DNA of 64,000 bases, from the NCBI RefSeq assembly GCF_032108445.1, contig NZ_CP134876.1:6882001-6946000 (forward strand), in the 5' to 3' direction. Made by a program: the position numbers and the translations under genes. The notes below the pieces were generated by a model. The model saw only the letters and a list, made by a program, of their open reading frames with translations. It was not told the origin of the DNA and did no database searches. Numbering within the stretch: position 1 is the stretch's first letter; every line of letters begins with the position of its first letter. This document shows positions 8,929 to 16,542 of the stretch, one piece after another. This stretch comes from Micromonospora halotolerans (lineage in GTDB: Bacteria; Actinomycetota; Actinomycetes; Mycobacteriales; Micromonosporaceae).

Positions 8929-9222
8929 TCAGCCGAGACCGCGGTGCGTGGCCCACAGCTCCCCGGCGCGGCCGGCAGCCCGGTCGACCAGGGCCACCAG
9001 CTCGGGCCGCTCGGGCACGGGGAACGAGACGTAGGTGCCGCGGCCACCGGCGGTCGGGCGGCCGTAGGCCTTCGCCGCGAGGCGCCCGTCCGGCAGGAGC
9101 CGGACGTTGAGCGTGGTCAGCGTGAACTCCTCGCCGCGGCGGGTGTCGGTCCAGCGGAGCCCTTCGGGGATCGTGACGTTGATGGCCAGGGCGCTGACCT
9201 CGATACGGGCATCGCTGCTCAT
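8929..9222 (-). CDS. Hypothetical protein
   Basis: 97-aa soluble protein with alternating beta-type pattern (ARIEVSALAINVTIPEGLRW, FTLTTLNVRLLPDGRL). No signal peptide, TM helix or recognised motif. Codon usage matches its neighbours, and its frame has the expected GC-rich third positions, so it is probably a real gene. Function not recognised. Confidence 0.5.
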   Translation of the reverse strand: MSSDARIEVSALAINVTIPEGLRWTDTRRGEEFTLTTLNVRLLPDGRLAAKAYGRPTAGGRGTYVSFPVPERPELVALVDRAAGRAGELWATHRGLG

Positions 9223-9373
9223 GGAGGCATGTTCTCACGCGGGCCGACACCCGCCTGCCGCTGAGGACGGCGTTCTCCCCGTCGCCGGGCGGGAACCGGC
9301 GGTCGGAGTCAGCTCCCCAGCCTGGTCAGGCTGATCCGGTCCCGGCCCCAGCAGGTCGCCGGGGCGGCGGTGA

Positions 9374-9757
9374 TCACCACCGCTCGACGAGGTGTTCGCG
9401 GCCCTGCGGCGGCTCGTACGGTTCGGGCCAGTAGTCGACGATCCGGTTGATCAGACCGTGCTCGGACAGCTCCAGCCAGACACACGCGTCCTGCTGCTCG
9501 TCGCCCACCCGGACGTCGAGCCACAGGGCGGCCAACCGGCCGTCGGCGACCAGCCGGCGCACCCGCAGGTGCCAGTCACCGGGATAGTCGATGTTGAACC
9601 GCAGGAACGCCTCCCGGCCGCGGATGCGTTCCCGGGTCTGCGGCATCTCGTAGACCACGTCGTCGGTGAGCAGGCCCGTCAACCCGGGCCAGTCGCGGCG
9701 TTCGAGGCGGTCGACGTAGTCCTGGGCGGTCTGCCGGCTGATGGCGGTGTCACTCAC
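9374..9757 (-). CDS. SnoaL-like / NTF2-fold protein
   Basis: 127 aa with the NTF2-like cone-fold pattern: helix TAQDYVDRLERRDWPGLTGL, then VVYEMPQTRERIRGREAFLRF and alternating strands ending in LINRIVDYWPEPYEPP. This family covers polyketide cyclases and many steroid-isomerase-like or carrier proteins; a precise function cannot be given. Start at GTG 9757 (VSDTAISRQ), with no strong ribosome site. Divergent from the methyltransferase at 9915, sharing a 157-base promoter region. Confidence 0.75.
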   Translation of the reverse strand: MSDTAISRQTAQDYVDRLERRDWPGLTGLLTDDVVYEMPQTRERIRGREAFLRFNIDYPGDWHLRVRRLVADGRLAALWLDVRVGDEQQDACVWLELSEHGLINRIVDYWPEPYEPPQGREHLVERW

Positions 9758-9914
9758 GGCGCGGACGCTACCGATCGGCACCGACACCCTCGGGCGGCCA
9801 CAACGCGGCGACCCGGATTTGCCGAAACAGCAAGAAAGGTTGTCACCGGCGGAGGGCGTTCCGGATGCTGGTGGCGTGGACAGCACGGAGCTCGACGGGG
9901 AAGGAAGCCGCCGC

Positions 9915-10568
9915 ATGAGTGGACACGGACACCAGCACGCCGAGGAGGAGGCGACCGCCATCTTCGAGCCGCCCGCCTGGGACGAGCGGTACTCCGGCGC
10001 GGAGAAGATCTGGAGCGGCAACCCCAACGCGCAGCTCGTCGCCGAGGTGACCGGCCTGACGCCCGGCACCGCGCTCGACGTCGGCTGCGGCGAGGGCGGC
10101 GACGTGATCTGGCTGGCCCGGCAGGGCTGGAGGGTCACCGGCGCCGACTTCTCCGCCAACGGCCTGGCCCGCGCGGCCCGGCACGCCGAGCAGGCCGGCG
10201 TCGCCGCCCGCACCGACTGGTGGCAGGTCGACGCGCGGACCTTCGCGGCGGAGGGCCGGTCCTACGACCTGGTCACCAGCCACTTCCTGCACCCGCCGGA
10301 CGGCGGGATGGTGGAGGTGACCCGCCGGCTGGCCGGCGCCGTCGCCCCCGGCGGGCACCTGCTCGTCGTCGGCCACGCGCCGCACGAGACGTTCACCCAC
10401 CTGAGCGCGAGCCACCGCCAGGCCATGTTCCTCGCCGAGGATCTGCTGCCCGGGCTGCCGGACGACTTCGAGGCCCTCGTGGTCGAGCAGCGCCCCCGGA
10501 CGGTGACCCGCGACGGTGTGACGGTCGACGTCGACGACTCCACGCTGCTGGCTCGCCGGAAGTCCTAG
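9915..10568 (+). CDS. Class I SAM-dependent methyltransferase (paralogue of 1061-1666)
   Basis: 217 aa. His/Glu-rich start (MSGHGHQHAEEE), then PPAWDERYSG and motif I ALDVGCGEGGD. Same order of blocks as the methyltransferase at 1061-1666 (WDxRY, W-S-xxPN, LxxGEG, QGWRVT-ADFS), so the two are paralogues. ATG 9915 follows GAAGGAAG; the open frame upstream to 9741 overlaps the divergent SnoaL-like gene and is not used. Substrate unknown. Ends 6 bases from the convergent acyl-CoA dehydrogenase stop. Confidence 0.85.
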   Translation: MSGHGHQHAEEEATAIFEPPAWDERYSGAEKIWSGNPNAQLVAEVTGLTPGTALDVGCGEGGDVIWLARQGWRVTGADFSANGLARAARHAEQAGVAARTDWWQVDARTFAAEGRSYDLVTSHFLHPPDGGMVEVTRRLAGAVAPGGHLLVVGHAPHETFTHLSASHRQAMFLAEDLLPGLPDDFEALVVEQRPRTVTRDGVTVDVDDSTLLARRKS

Positions 10569-10574
10569 GCCAGC

Positions 10575-12395
10575 TCAGAACCAGCTCTCCCGGGTGTCCA
10601 GGGTGGTGCGGTCCAGGCTCTCCAACAGGTCGAACTGTGGCCCGGTGCGGGGCAGCTCGTAGCGGAAGAAGTACCGGGCGGCCTGCCGCTTGCCGGCCAG
10701 GAAGTCGGCGTCCGGGCCGTCCGGGCTGCCCAGCGCCTCCACGGCGAGCAGCTGCTCCAGCCACATCCAGGCGATCACCACGTGCCCGACGGCCTCCAGG
10801 TAGAGCGACGCGTTGGCCAGCGTCACCTCGGGATCGCCGGCGCCGTGCAGCCGCCGGGTGACCACGGCGATCCGGTCGACCGCCGCGCCGAGCCGGCCGG
10901 CCAGCTCGGCCGCCTCACCGTCGGTCTTCCAGGCCCGGGTGACGGTGGCCCGGATGGTCTCCAGCAGCAGCTCCAGGCCGGCGCCGTCGCGCATGGTGAC
11001 CTTGCGGCCCAGCAGGTCCAGCGCCTGGATGCCGTGGGTGCCCTCGTGGATGGGGTTGAGCCGGTTGTCCCGCCAGTGCTGCTCGACGTCGTAGTCGCGG
11101 GTGTAGCCGTAGCCGCCGTGCACCTGGATGGCCAGGTCGTTGGCGGCCAGGCACCACTGCGACGGCCAGCTCTTGGCGATCGGCGTGAGCAGGTCCAGCA
11201 GCAGGTGGGCACGGCTGCGGTCGGCCTCGGCCGGGGCGGTCTTCTCCTCGTCGAGGAGCCGCCCGCAGTAGAGGATCAGGGCGAGCGCCCCCTCCACGTA
11301 ACTCTTCTGCGCCAGCAGCATCCGGCGGACGTCGGCGTGCGCCACGATCGGCACCTGCGGGGCGGTGGGATCCTTGTCGCCGGCCGGCCGGCCCTGGGGC
11401 CGCTGCCGGGCGTACGCCACGGACTTCAGGTGGGCGGTGTAGCCGAGCGCGGTGGCGCCGGCGCCCACGCCGATGCGCGCCTCGTTCATCATGTGGAACA
11501 TCTGCGCCAACCCCTGGTGCGGCTCCCCCACCAGGTAGCCGACCGCCCCGGGCCGCCCGTACGGCCGGTGCACGCCCTCGCCGAAGTTCAGCAGCGTGTT
11601 GGTGGTGCCCCGGTAGCCGAGCTTGTGGTTGAGGCCGACCAGCACCACGTCGTTGCGGGGCCCGAGCGCGCCGTCGTCGTCGAGGAGCACCTTCGGCACG
11701 ATGAACAGCGAGATGCCCTTCACCCCGGGCGGCCCGCCGGGGATGCGGGCGAGCACCAGGTGGACGATGTTCTCGGCCAGGTCGTGCTCCCCGCCGGAGA
11801 TCCACATCTTGGTGCCGACCAGCCGGTACGTCCCGTCGTCCTGCGGCTCGGCCCGCGTGGTGATGTCGGCGAGCGAGCTGCCGGCCTGCGGTTCGGACAG
11901 GCACATGGTGCCGAAGAACCGCCCCTGCACCATCGGCCGGACCCAGGTGTCGATCTGCTCGGCGCTGCCGTGGGCGAGCAGCAGGTTGGCGTTGCCGAGG
12001 GTGAGGAACGGGTAGGCGGCGGTGGCCACGTTGGCGGCCTGGAACCAGGCGGAGCAGGCGGCGGCCACCGCGTGCGGCAGCTGCATGCCGCCGACCGACT
12101 CGTCCATGGTGGCGGCCAGCAGGCCGGTGTGGGCGTACGCGTCGAGGGCGGCCTTGACCTGCGGGATGGTGCGGACCCGCTGCCCGTCGAAGGTCGGTTC
12201 GCTGGCGTCGGCGGCCCGGTTGTGCGGGGCGAACTGCTCGGCGGCGACCTGCGCGGCGAGGTCCAGCACCGCGTCGAAGGTCTCCCGCGAGTGCTCGGCG
12301 TAGCGCGGGCGTTCGGTCAGCCGGCCGACGTCGAGCCAGTCGTGGAGCAGGAACGCCAGATCGCGACGGGACAGCAGGGTGGACGACGACGACAC
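10575..12395 (-). CDS. Acyl-CoA dehydrogenase with C-terminal extension domain
   Basis: 606 aa, long form of acyl-CoA dehydrogenase (typical enzymes are about 380 aa) carrying the extra C-terminal domain of the FadE5-like group. Visible: CLSEPQAGSSLADI (FAD/substrate loop, about residue 166), VGTKMWISGGEHDLAENIVH, QVHGGYGYTRDYDVEQHWRD (C-terminal signature), and the glutamate-containing HEGTHGIQALDLLGRK. Catalyses alpha,beta-dehydrogenation of acyl-CoA in beta-oxidation. GTG 12395 follows GGAAGGAG. It starts 23 bases after the AAA+ ATPase stop and may be transcribed with it. Confidence 0.9.
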   Translation of the reverse strand: MSSSSTLLSRRDLAFLLHDWLDVGRLTERPRYAEHSRETFDAVLDLAAQVAAEQFAPHNRAADASEPTFDGQRVRTIPQVKAALDAYAHTGLLAATMDESVGGMQLPHAVAAACSAWFQAANVATAAYPFLTLGNANLLLAHGSAEQIDTWVRPMVQGRFFGTMCLSEPQAGSSLADITTRAEPQDDGTYRLVGTKMWISGGEHDLAENIVHLVLARIPGGPPGVKGISLFIVPKVLLDDDGALGPRNDVVLVGLNHKLGYRGTTNTLLNFGEGVHRPYGRPGAVGYLVGEPHQGLAQMFHMMNEARIGVGAGATALGYTAHLKSVAYARQRPQGRPAGDKDPTAPQVPIVAHADVRRMLLAQKSYVEGALALILYCGRLLDEEKTAPAEADRSRAHLLLDLLTPIAKSWPSQWCLAANDLAIQVHGGYGYTRDYDVEQHWRDNRLNPIHEGTHGIQALDLLGRKVTMRDGAGLELLLETIRATVTRAWKTDGEAAELAGRLGAAVDRIAVVTRRLHGAGDPEVTLANASLYLEAVGHVVIAWMWLEQLLAVEALGSPDGPDADFLAGKRQAARYFFRYELPRTGPQFDLLESLDRTTLDTRESWF

Positions 12396-12418
12396 GGGTC
12401 TCCTTCCGTCGACCGTCG

Positions 12419-13891
12419 TCAGCCGCGGCGCAGCCCGGCGACGGCCTCTCGGAGGTCATCCTGACTGATCGGGGCCGGCGGCGCACCCTCCGTCGCCTCC
12501 CGGAGCGCCTTGGCGAGTTGCACCCGGCGCAGCACCTCCCGCAGGTCGGCTCCGGTGAGCCCGGGTGTGGTCGCGGCCAGCGCGGCCGGGTCGACGTCGG
12601 CGGCGAACATCCGGAAGCCGGGCCGCTCGTGCCGGTCGATCAGCTCGCGGATCATCGTGGCGAGGATCTCCGCGCGGCCGGCCTCGTCGGGCACCGGGAT
12701 GGCGATCTTGAGGTCGAAGCGGCCGGAACGGGTCAGCGAGGCGTCCACCCGCTGCGGGAAGTTGGTGGTGGCCACCACGATGACGTCCGGGTTCTCCTCG
12801 AACAGGGTGTTCATCTCCTGCTTGAAGATGCCGGCCACCGCGTTGACCGCCTGGCTGGCCGCGTCGCCGCCGGAGCCGGCGTAGCTGATGATGCTGTCGA
12901 ACTCGTCGAAGAGCATGACGGTGGGCCGCCGGTAGCGGCGCGCCTCCCGGAAGATCCGCTTGATGTTGCGCTCGGAGCCGCCGAGGAACTTGTCGAGGAT
13001 CTCCGGGGTGCGGATCTCCACGAAGTCCGCGCCGATCTCGTTGGCCAGGGCCCGGGCCAGCATGGTCTTGCCGGTGCCCGGCGGCCCGTACAGCAGGATG
13101 CCCTGCGGCCGGCGCGCCCCCCAGCGGGCCATCGCCTGCGGGTGCCGGAACGACACGGCGACCTCGCGGAACCGGGCGACCACCTCGGCCAGGCCGCCGA
13201 CCTGGTCGAGGGTCACCGCCGCGCTGCGCGGCACCGCCGCGGCCGCGCGGTGACCCACGGGGTACGACCGGCCGCGCAGCAGCGTCGGCTCCGGGGTGTC
13301 GCCGGCCAGCTCCCGGACGGTCTGGAGCACCACGCCGACCATGGCGGTCAGGTGCGCCGGCGTCACGTCGGCGCTGGGCACCTCGGCGCGTACCCGCACG
13401 GTCGGCCCGTCGTGGCTGAACTCCGGGCGCAGGCCGGCCTCCTCGGCGGCCCGCAGCACGGCCCGGCCGGCCGGGTCACGCGACGGCTCGGCGACGACGG
13501 CCCCGGCGGGCCGCAGCCCGAGCCGGCGGCCGGCCTCGGCGGCGACCCGGCCGACGGCGGCGGCCGGCCCGTCGCCGCCACTCGCGGCGAGCCGCTGGGC
13601 GACGAGCAGCCCGACCGGCCCGGCCAGGCCGAGGGCGAGCAGCCCGGCGCCGGGCAGCGCGGGGTCCGCCCGCAGGTACGCCTCGAAGCGGTGCACCGGC
13701 CGCCCGTCCCGGCTGTCGGCGCGCACGGTGCAGCGCACCTCCCGCACGGGCGCCGGGAAGTCGCCGCCGGCGAGCAGCTCCACCGGCCCGTCCTGGGCGG
13801 CGGCGAGCAGCGCCGCCGCGTCGGTGACGGTCACCCGGGCGCCGAGCAGGGTCACCGTCTCCACGTCCGGCCGGACCTCGTACCCGGTCAT
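12419..13891 (-). CDS. AAA+ family ATPase (CDC48/FtsH-like module)
   Basis: 490 aa. The N-terminal half (to about residue 215) has no motif I recognise. The C-terminal half is one AAA module: Walker A GPPGTGKT (about 267), Walker B VMLFDEFD (about 325), sensor 1 region VVATTNFP, arginine-finger region SLTRSGRFD, and an alpha-helical lid with TPGLTGADLREVL. No protease domain or TM helix, so it is more like a stand-alone remodelling ATPase than FtsH. ATG 13891. Partner or substrate unknown; the neighbour genes give no clear clue. Confidence 0.85.
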   Translation of the reverse strand: MTGYEVRPDVETVTLLGARVTVTDAAALLAAAQDGPVELLAGGDFPAPVREVRCTVRADSRDGRPVHRFEAYLRADPALPGAGLLALGLAGPVGLLVAQRLAASGGDGPAAAVGRVAAEAGRRLGLRPAGAVVAEPSRDPAGRAVLRAAEEAGLRPEFSHDGPTVRVRAEVPSADVTPAHLTAMVGVVLQTVRELAGDTPEPTLLRGRSYPVGHRAAAAVPRSAAVTLDQVGGLAEVVARFREVAVSFRHPQAMARWGARRPQGILLYGPPGTGKTMLARALANEIGADFVEIRTPEILDKFLGGSERNIKRIFREARRYRRPTVMLFDEFDSIISYAGSGGDAASQAVNAVAGIFKQEMNTLFEENPDVIVVATTNFPQRVDASLTRSGRFDLKIAIPVPDEAGRAEILATMIRELIDRHERPGFRMFAADVDPAALAATTPGLTGADLREVLRRVQLAKALREATEGAPPAPISQDDLREAVAGLRRG

Positions 13892-13967
13892 GCGACCACA
13901 TCCCTCGCTGCGGCGGTCTCCGCTGCCGAGTCTGGCACCGTGGCGCCGCCCCGGCCACCGGCGCGGG

Positions 13968-15140
13968 TCAGCCCGCCTCGGCCAGCAGGCCGTCGACCAG
14001 GTCCCGGGGCAGCCCGTGGGTGTCGTGCAGCCAGTGGTAGTCGCGCTCGGTCAGCGGCCCGCGCGCGCGTACCCGGTCGACCAGCGGCCGGCCCCGCTCC
14101 AGCAGGCCGCGGAAGCGCCGCTCCTCCGCCAGCAGCAGCTCGCGCAGCGGGCCGGCGTCCGCGTCCTGCCGGAACCGGCGCAGCGTGTCGCGGTACGCGT
14201 CGAGCGGCAACTCGGTCAGGCTCCGCGCCGGGTCGTCGCGCCACAGCACGGTGAGCGCCCGCCGGATCAGCCGGCGCAGCACGTATCCGCGGCCGGTGTT
14301 GCCGGGGCGTACCCCGTCGCCGAGCACGACCACCGCGGAGCGCAGGTGGTCGGCGACCACCCGCAGGTCCGCGCCGCGCAGGTCCCACCGGTCGCGGACC
14401 GCACCCACCCACGGGCTCAGGCCCGCGCCCTCGAAGACCGACCGGCCGCCGCGCAGCACCATCTCCAGGCGTTCCAGGCCCATCCCGGTGTCGATGCTCG
14501 CCATCGCCAGCGGCGTCAGCCGGCCGTCCGGGTGCCGGTGGTGGCGCATCTGGACGTGGTTCCACACCTCCATCCAGCGCTCGTCGGTGCCCGGGGTGCC
14601 GGTCGGCGGCCCGTCCCCGGTCCAGACGAAGATCTCCGAGTCGGGCCCGCACGGGCCGGTGGGGCCGTTGGACCACCAGTTCTCCGCGCCGTTGGTCTCG
14701 ACGGGCACGCCGAGTCCGGTCCAGGTGGCGAGCGCCGTCTCGTCCGGGCCGACCTGCTCGTCGCCGCCGAAGACGGTGGCGTGCAGCCGCCCCGGGTCGA
14801 TGCCGAAGCCCGCGGTGAGCAGCTCGTGGCCCCAGCGGAGGCTGGTCGCGATGTCGTACTCGCCCAGCGACCAGGAGCCGAGCATCTCGAAGACGGTCAG
14901 GTGGGTGCGGTCACCCACCTCGTCCAGGTCGGTGGTGCGCAGGCAGCGCTGCACGTTGACCAGCCGCCGGCCGCCGGGGTGCGGGCGGCCCAGCAGGTAC
15001 GGGGTGAGCGGGTGCATGCCGGAGGTGGTGAAGAGCACCGGGTCGCCGGGCGGTGGGACGAGCGAGCTCTCCGGCGCGTCCCGGTGGCCCCGGCGGTGGT
15101 AGTGGTCGACGAAGGTGCGGACGATCTGGTCGGGTGTCAT
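13968..15140 (-). CDS. Stand-alone alanyl-tRNA-synthetase-like catalytic domain
   Basis: 390 aa matching the class II catalytic domain and part of the tRNA-recognition helices of AlaRS: motif 1 area RTFVDHYHRRGHRDAPES, VLFTTSGMHPLTPYLLG, motif 2 LTVFEMLGSWSLGEY, GPTGPCGPDSEIF, and motif 3-like STDTGMGLER-type segment IDTGMGLERLEMV. A full AlaRS is about 870-890 aa; the editing (HHxxxH ... CxxH) and C-Ala domains are absent here, so this is not the housekeeping enzyme. ATG 15140 follows GGAAGG by 8 bases. Preceded by an Ala-rich leader ORF and hairpins (15141-15316). Possible roles: amino-acid ligation to a non-tRNA carrier, or a duplicate AlaRS fragment. Confidence 0.85.
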   Translation of the reverse strand: MTPDQIVRTFVDHYHRRGHRDAPESSLVPPPGDPVLFTTSGMHPLTPYLLGRPHPGGRRLVNVQRCLRTTDLDEVGDRTHLTVFEMLGSWSLGEYDIATSLRWGHELLTAGFGIDPGRLHATVFGGDEQVGPDETALATWTGLGVPVETNGAENWWSNGPTGPCGPDSEIFVWTGDGPPTGTPGTDERWMEVWNHVQMRHHRHPDGRLTPLAMASIDTGMGLERLEMVLRGGRSVFEGAGLSPWVGAVRDRWDLRGADLRVVADHLRSAVVVLGDGVRPGNTGRGYVLRRLIRRALTVLWRDDPARSLTELPLDAYRDTLRRFRQDADAGPLRELLLAEERRFRGLLERGRPLVDRVRARGPLTERDYHWLHDTHGLPRDLVDGLLAEAG

Positions 15141-15247
15141 GGCACGGGCCTTCCGGTGGGGACGACCGGACGGTCCGCCGCGTGGGCGGTGGCGTGACAC
15201 GACGACGCCGGCGGACCGTTTCCGGTCGCCGGCGGGAATGGGGCAGG
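15141..15247 (-). promoter_or_regulatory. Candidate attenuator: mutually exclusive hairpins before the AlaRS-like gene
   Basis: On the transcribed (minus) strand three stems compete. Stem 2:3 is 15233-15207: 7 bp GCCGGCG/CGCCGGC, one bulge, then ACCG/CGGT closing a GAAA tetraloop. Stem 3:4 is an 11-bp perfect pairing of 15219-15209 (ACGGTCCGCCG) with 15180-15170. Stem 1:2 pairs TCGCCGG inside the leader ORF (15268-15262) with CCGGCGA at 15232-15226. Segments 2 and 3 are each shared, so the stems exclude one another. A small hairpin 15169-15153 overlaps the first bases of the GGAAGG ribosome site (15154-15149). No U-run terminator is seen, so control would more likely act on translation or an internal switch. 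Structures are by eye only. Confidence 0.45.
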
Positions 15248-15316
15248 TCAGGCGGCGGCAACCGGCGAGCGGGAAGCTCGCGCGGCCGCGGCGGTGGTGC
15301 TGCGCCTGATGTCCAT
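15248..15316 (-). CDS. Ala-rich 22-residue leader peptide (uORF)
   Basis: ATG at 15316-15314 to TGA at 15250-15248. The peptide reads MDIRRSTTAAAARA, then SRSPVAAA: four consecutive Ala codons in the middle and three just before the stop, 8 of 22 residues. No Shine-Dalgarno, but a -10-like TACCGT lies 7 bases before the ATG on the same strand, so the mRNA could be leaderless and start at or next to the ATG. It ends 107 bases before an alanyl-tRNA-synthetase-like gene and is followed by alternative hairpins. Alanine codons are common in such GC-rich DNA, so coding status rests on context. Confidence 0.45.
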   Translation of the reverse strand: MDIRRSTTAAAARASRSPVAAA

Positions 15317-15383
15317 GCCTGTGACGGTAGCCGATCGGCGGGGGCGCCGCCCACCGGAATTGTCACCGGTGGGCGGCGGCCGG

Positions 15384-16526
15384 TCAGGCCGTGCCGGAGG
15401 AGACCAGCGGGGCCGGGGCCACCTGCTGGCGGCGGGCGGCGCGCCGGTTGGGCAGCGACAGCCGGATCACCTTCCACCAGGCGGAGGCGACCTGCTTGGG
15501 CAGCGGGCCGGTGGTGTACTTCAGCCCGTACCGGTCGAACAGGGCCCGGACCTGCGGGGCGATCTCCTGGTAGCGGTTGCTCGGCAGGTCGGGGAAGAGG
15601 TGGTGCTCGATCTGGAACGACAGGTTGCCGGTCATGATGTGCAGCAGCCGGGGGCCGCTGATGTTGGCCGAGCCGAGCATCTGCCGCAGGTACCACTCGC
15701 CGCGGGTCTCGCCCTCGATGGAGGTCTTCTCGAAGGTCTCCACGCCGTTCGGGAAGTGCCCGCACATGATCACCGAGTGGCTCCACAGGTTGCGGATCAG
15801 GTTCGCGGTGAACGTGGCGGCGAGCGTGGACAGGAACGACGGGCCGGACAGCAGCGGGTGCAGCACGTAGTCCTTGAGCACCTGGCGGCGGATCTTGCGG
15901 CCGACCGCCCTGGCGCGGGCCCGGAACCCCGGGTCCTTGTGGCGGCCGTTCTTGAGGTTCTCCCCCAGCTCCAGGTCGTACGCGGCGATGCCGTACTCGA
16001 AGAAACAGGCGTTCACGAAGTTGTAGAACGGCTGGCCCAGGTACGCCGGGTGCCACGGCTGGTCCTCGTCGACCCGCATGATGCCGTAGCCGAGGTCGTT
16101 GTCCTTGCCGAGCACGTTGGTGTAGCGGTGGTGCAGCTCGTTGTGCGAGTGCTTCCACTGCTCGGGCGGGGAGACGTGGTCCCAGTCCCAGGTGGTGGAG
16201 TGGATCTTCGGGTCGCGCATCCAGTCCCACTGCCCGTGCAGGACGTTGTGCCCGATCTCCATGTTGTCCAGGATCTTGGCCACCGCGAGGCCGGCCGTGC
16301 CGACGATCCAGGCCGGCGGGAACAGCGAGAACAGCAGCACGGCGCGGCTGCTCAGCTCCAGCGTTCGCTGGGTCTTGATCACCTTGCGGATGTAGCGGGC
16401 GTCCCGCTCACCCCGGTCGGCGATCACCCGGTCCCGGATCGCGTCCAGCTCCTTGCCGATGATCTCGATGTCCTCGGCGCTGAGGTGGGCGATCGGGTTG
16501 TCCGCCTTCTTCTGGATCACTGTCAC
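15384..16526 (-). CDS. Membrane fatty-acid desaturase (DesA3-like)
   Basis: 380 aa acyl-lipid/acyl-CoA desaturase. The three histidine boxes for the di-iron centre are visible: HNVLHGQWDW-type box (about residue 93), HSHNELHHRYTN (about 133) and the third QIEHHLFPDLP (about 307). Hydrophobic pairs around LFSLFPPAWIVGTAGLAVA and SGPSFLSTLAATFTANLI form the membrane hairpins. GTG 16526 follows GGAGG. Gene order with the reductase 16 bases upstream matches the mycobacterial DesA3-Rv3230c pair, which introduces a delta-9 double bond using NADPH electrons. Role inferred from family and pairing. Confidence 0.9.
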   Translation of the reverse strand: MTVIQKKADNPIAHLSAEDIEIIGKELDAIRDRVIADRGERDARYIRKVIKTQRTLELSSRAVLLFSLFPPAWIVGTAGLAVAKILDNMEIGHNVLHGQWDWMRDPKIHSTTWDWDHVSPPEQWKHSHNELHHRYTNVLGKDNDLGYGIMRVDEDQPWHPAYLGQPFYNFVNACFFEYGIAAYDLELGENLKNGRHKDPGFRARARAVGRKIRRQVLKDYVLHPLLSGPSFLSTLAATFTANLIRNLWSHSVIMCGHFPNGVETFEKTSIEGETRGEWYLRQMLGSANISGPRLLHIMTGNLSFQIEHHLFPDLPSNRYQEIAPQVRALFDRYGLKYTTGPLPKQVASAWWKVIRLSLPNRRAARRQQVAPAPLVSSGTA

Positions 16527-16542
16527 GTCGGATGGCCTCCTG

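Noticed and set aside
9741..9914. N-terminal extension of the methyltransferase at 9915
   Set aside because: It overlaps the divergent SnoaL-like gene and lacks conservation; ATG 9915 has its own ribosome site.
15141..15316. T-box riboswitch before the AlaRS-like gene
   Set aside because: No T-box motif (TGGNACCGCG-type) or antiterminator pairing is present; the leader ORF model fits better.
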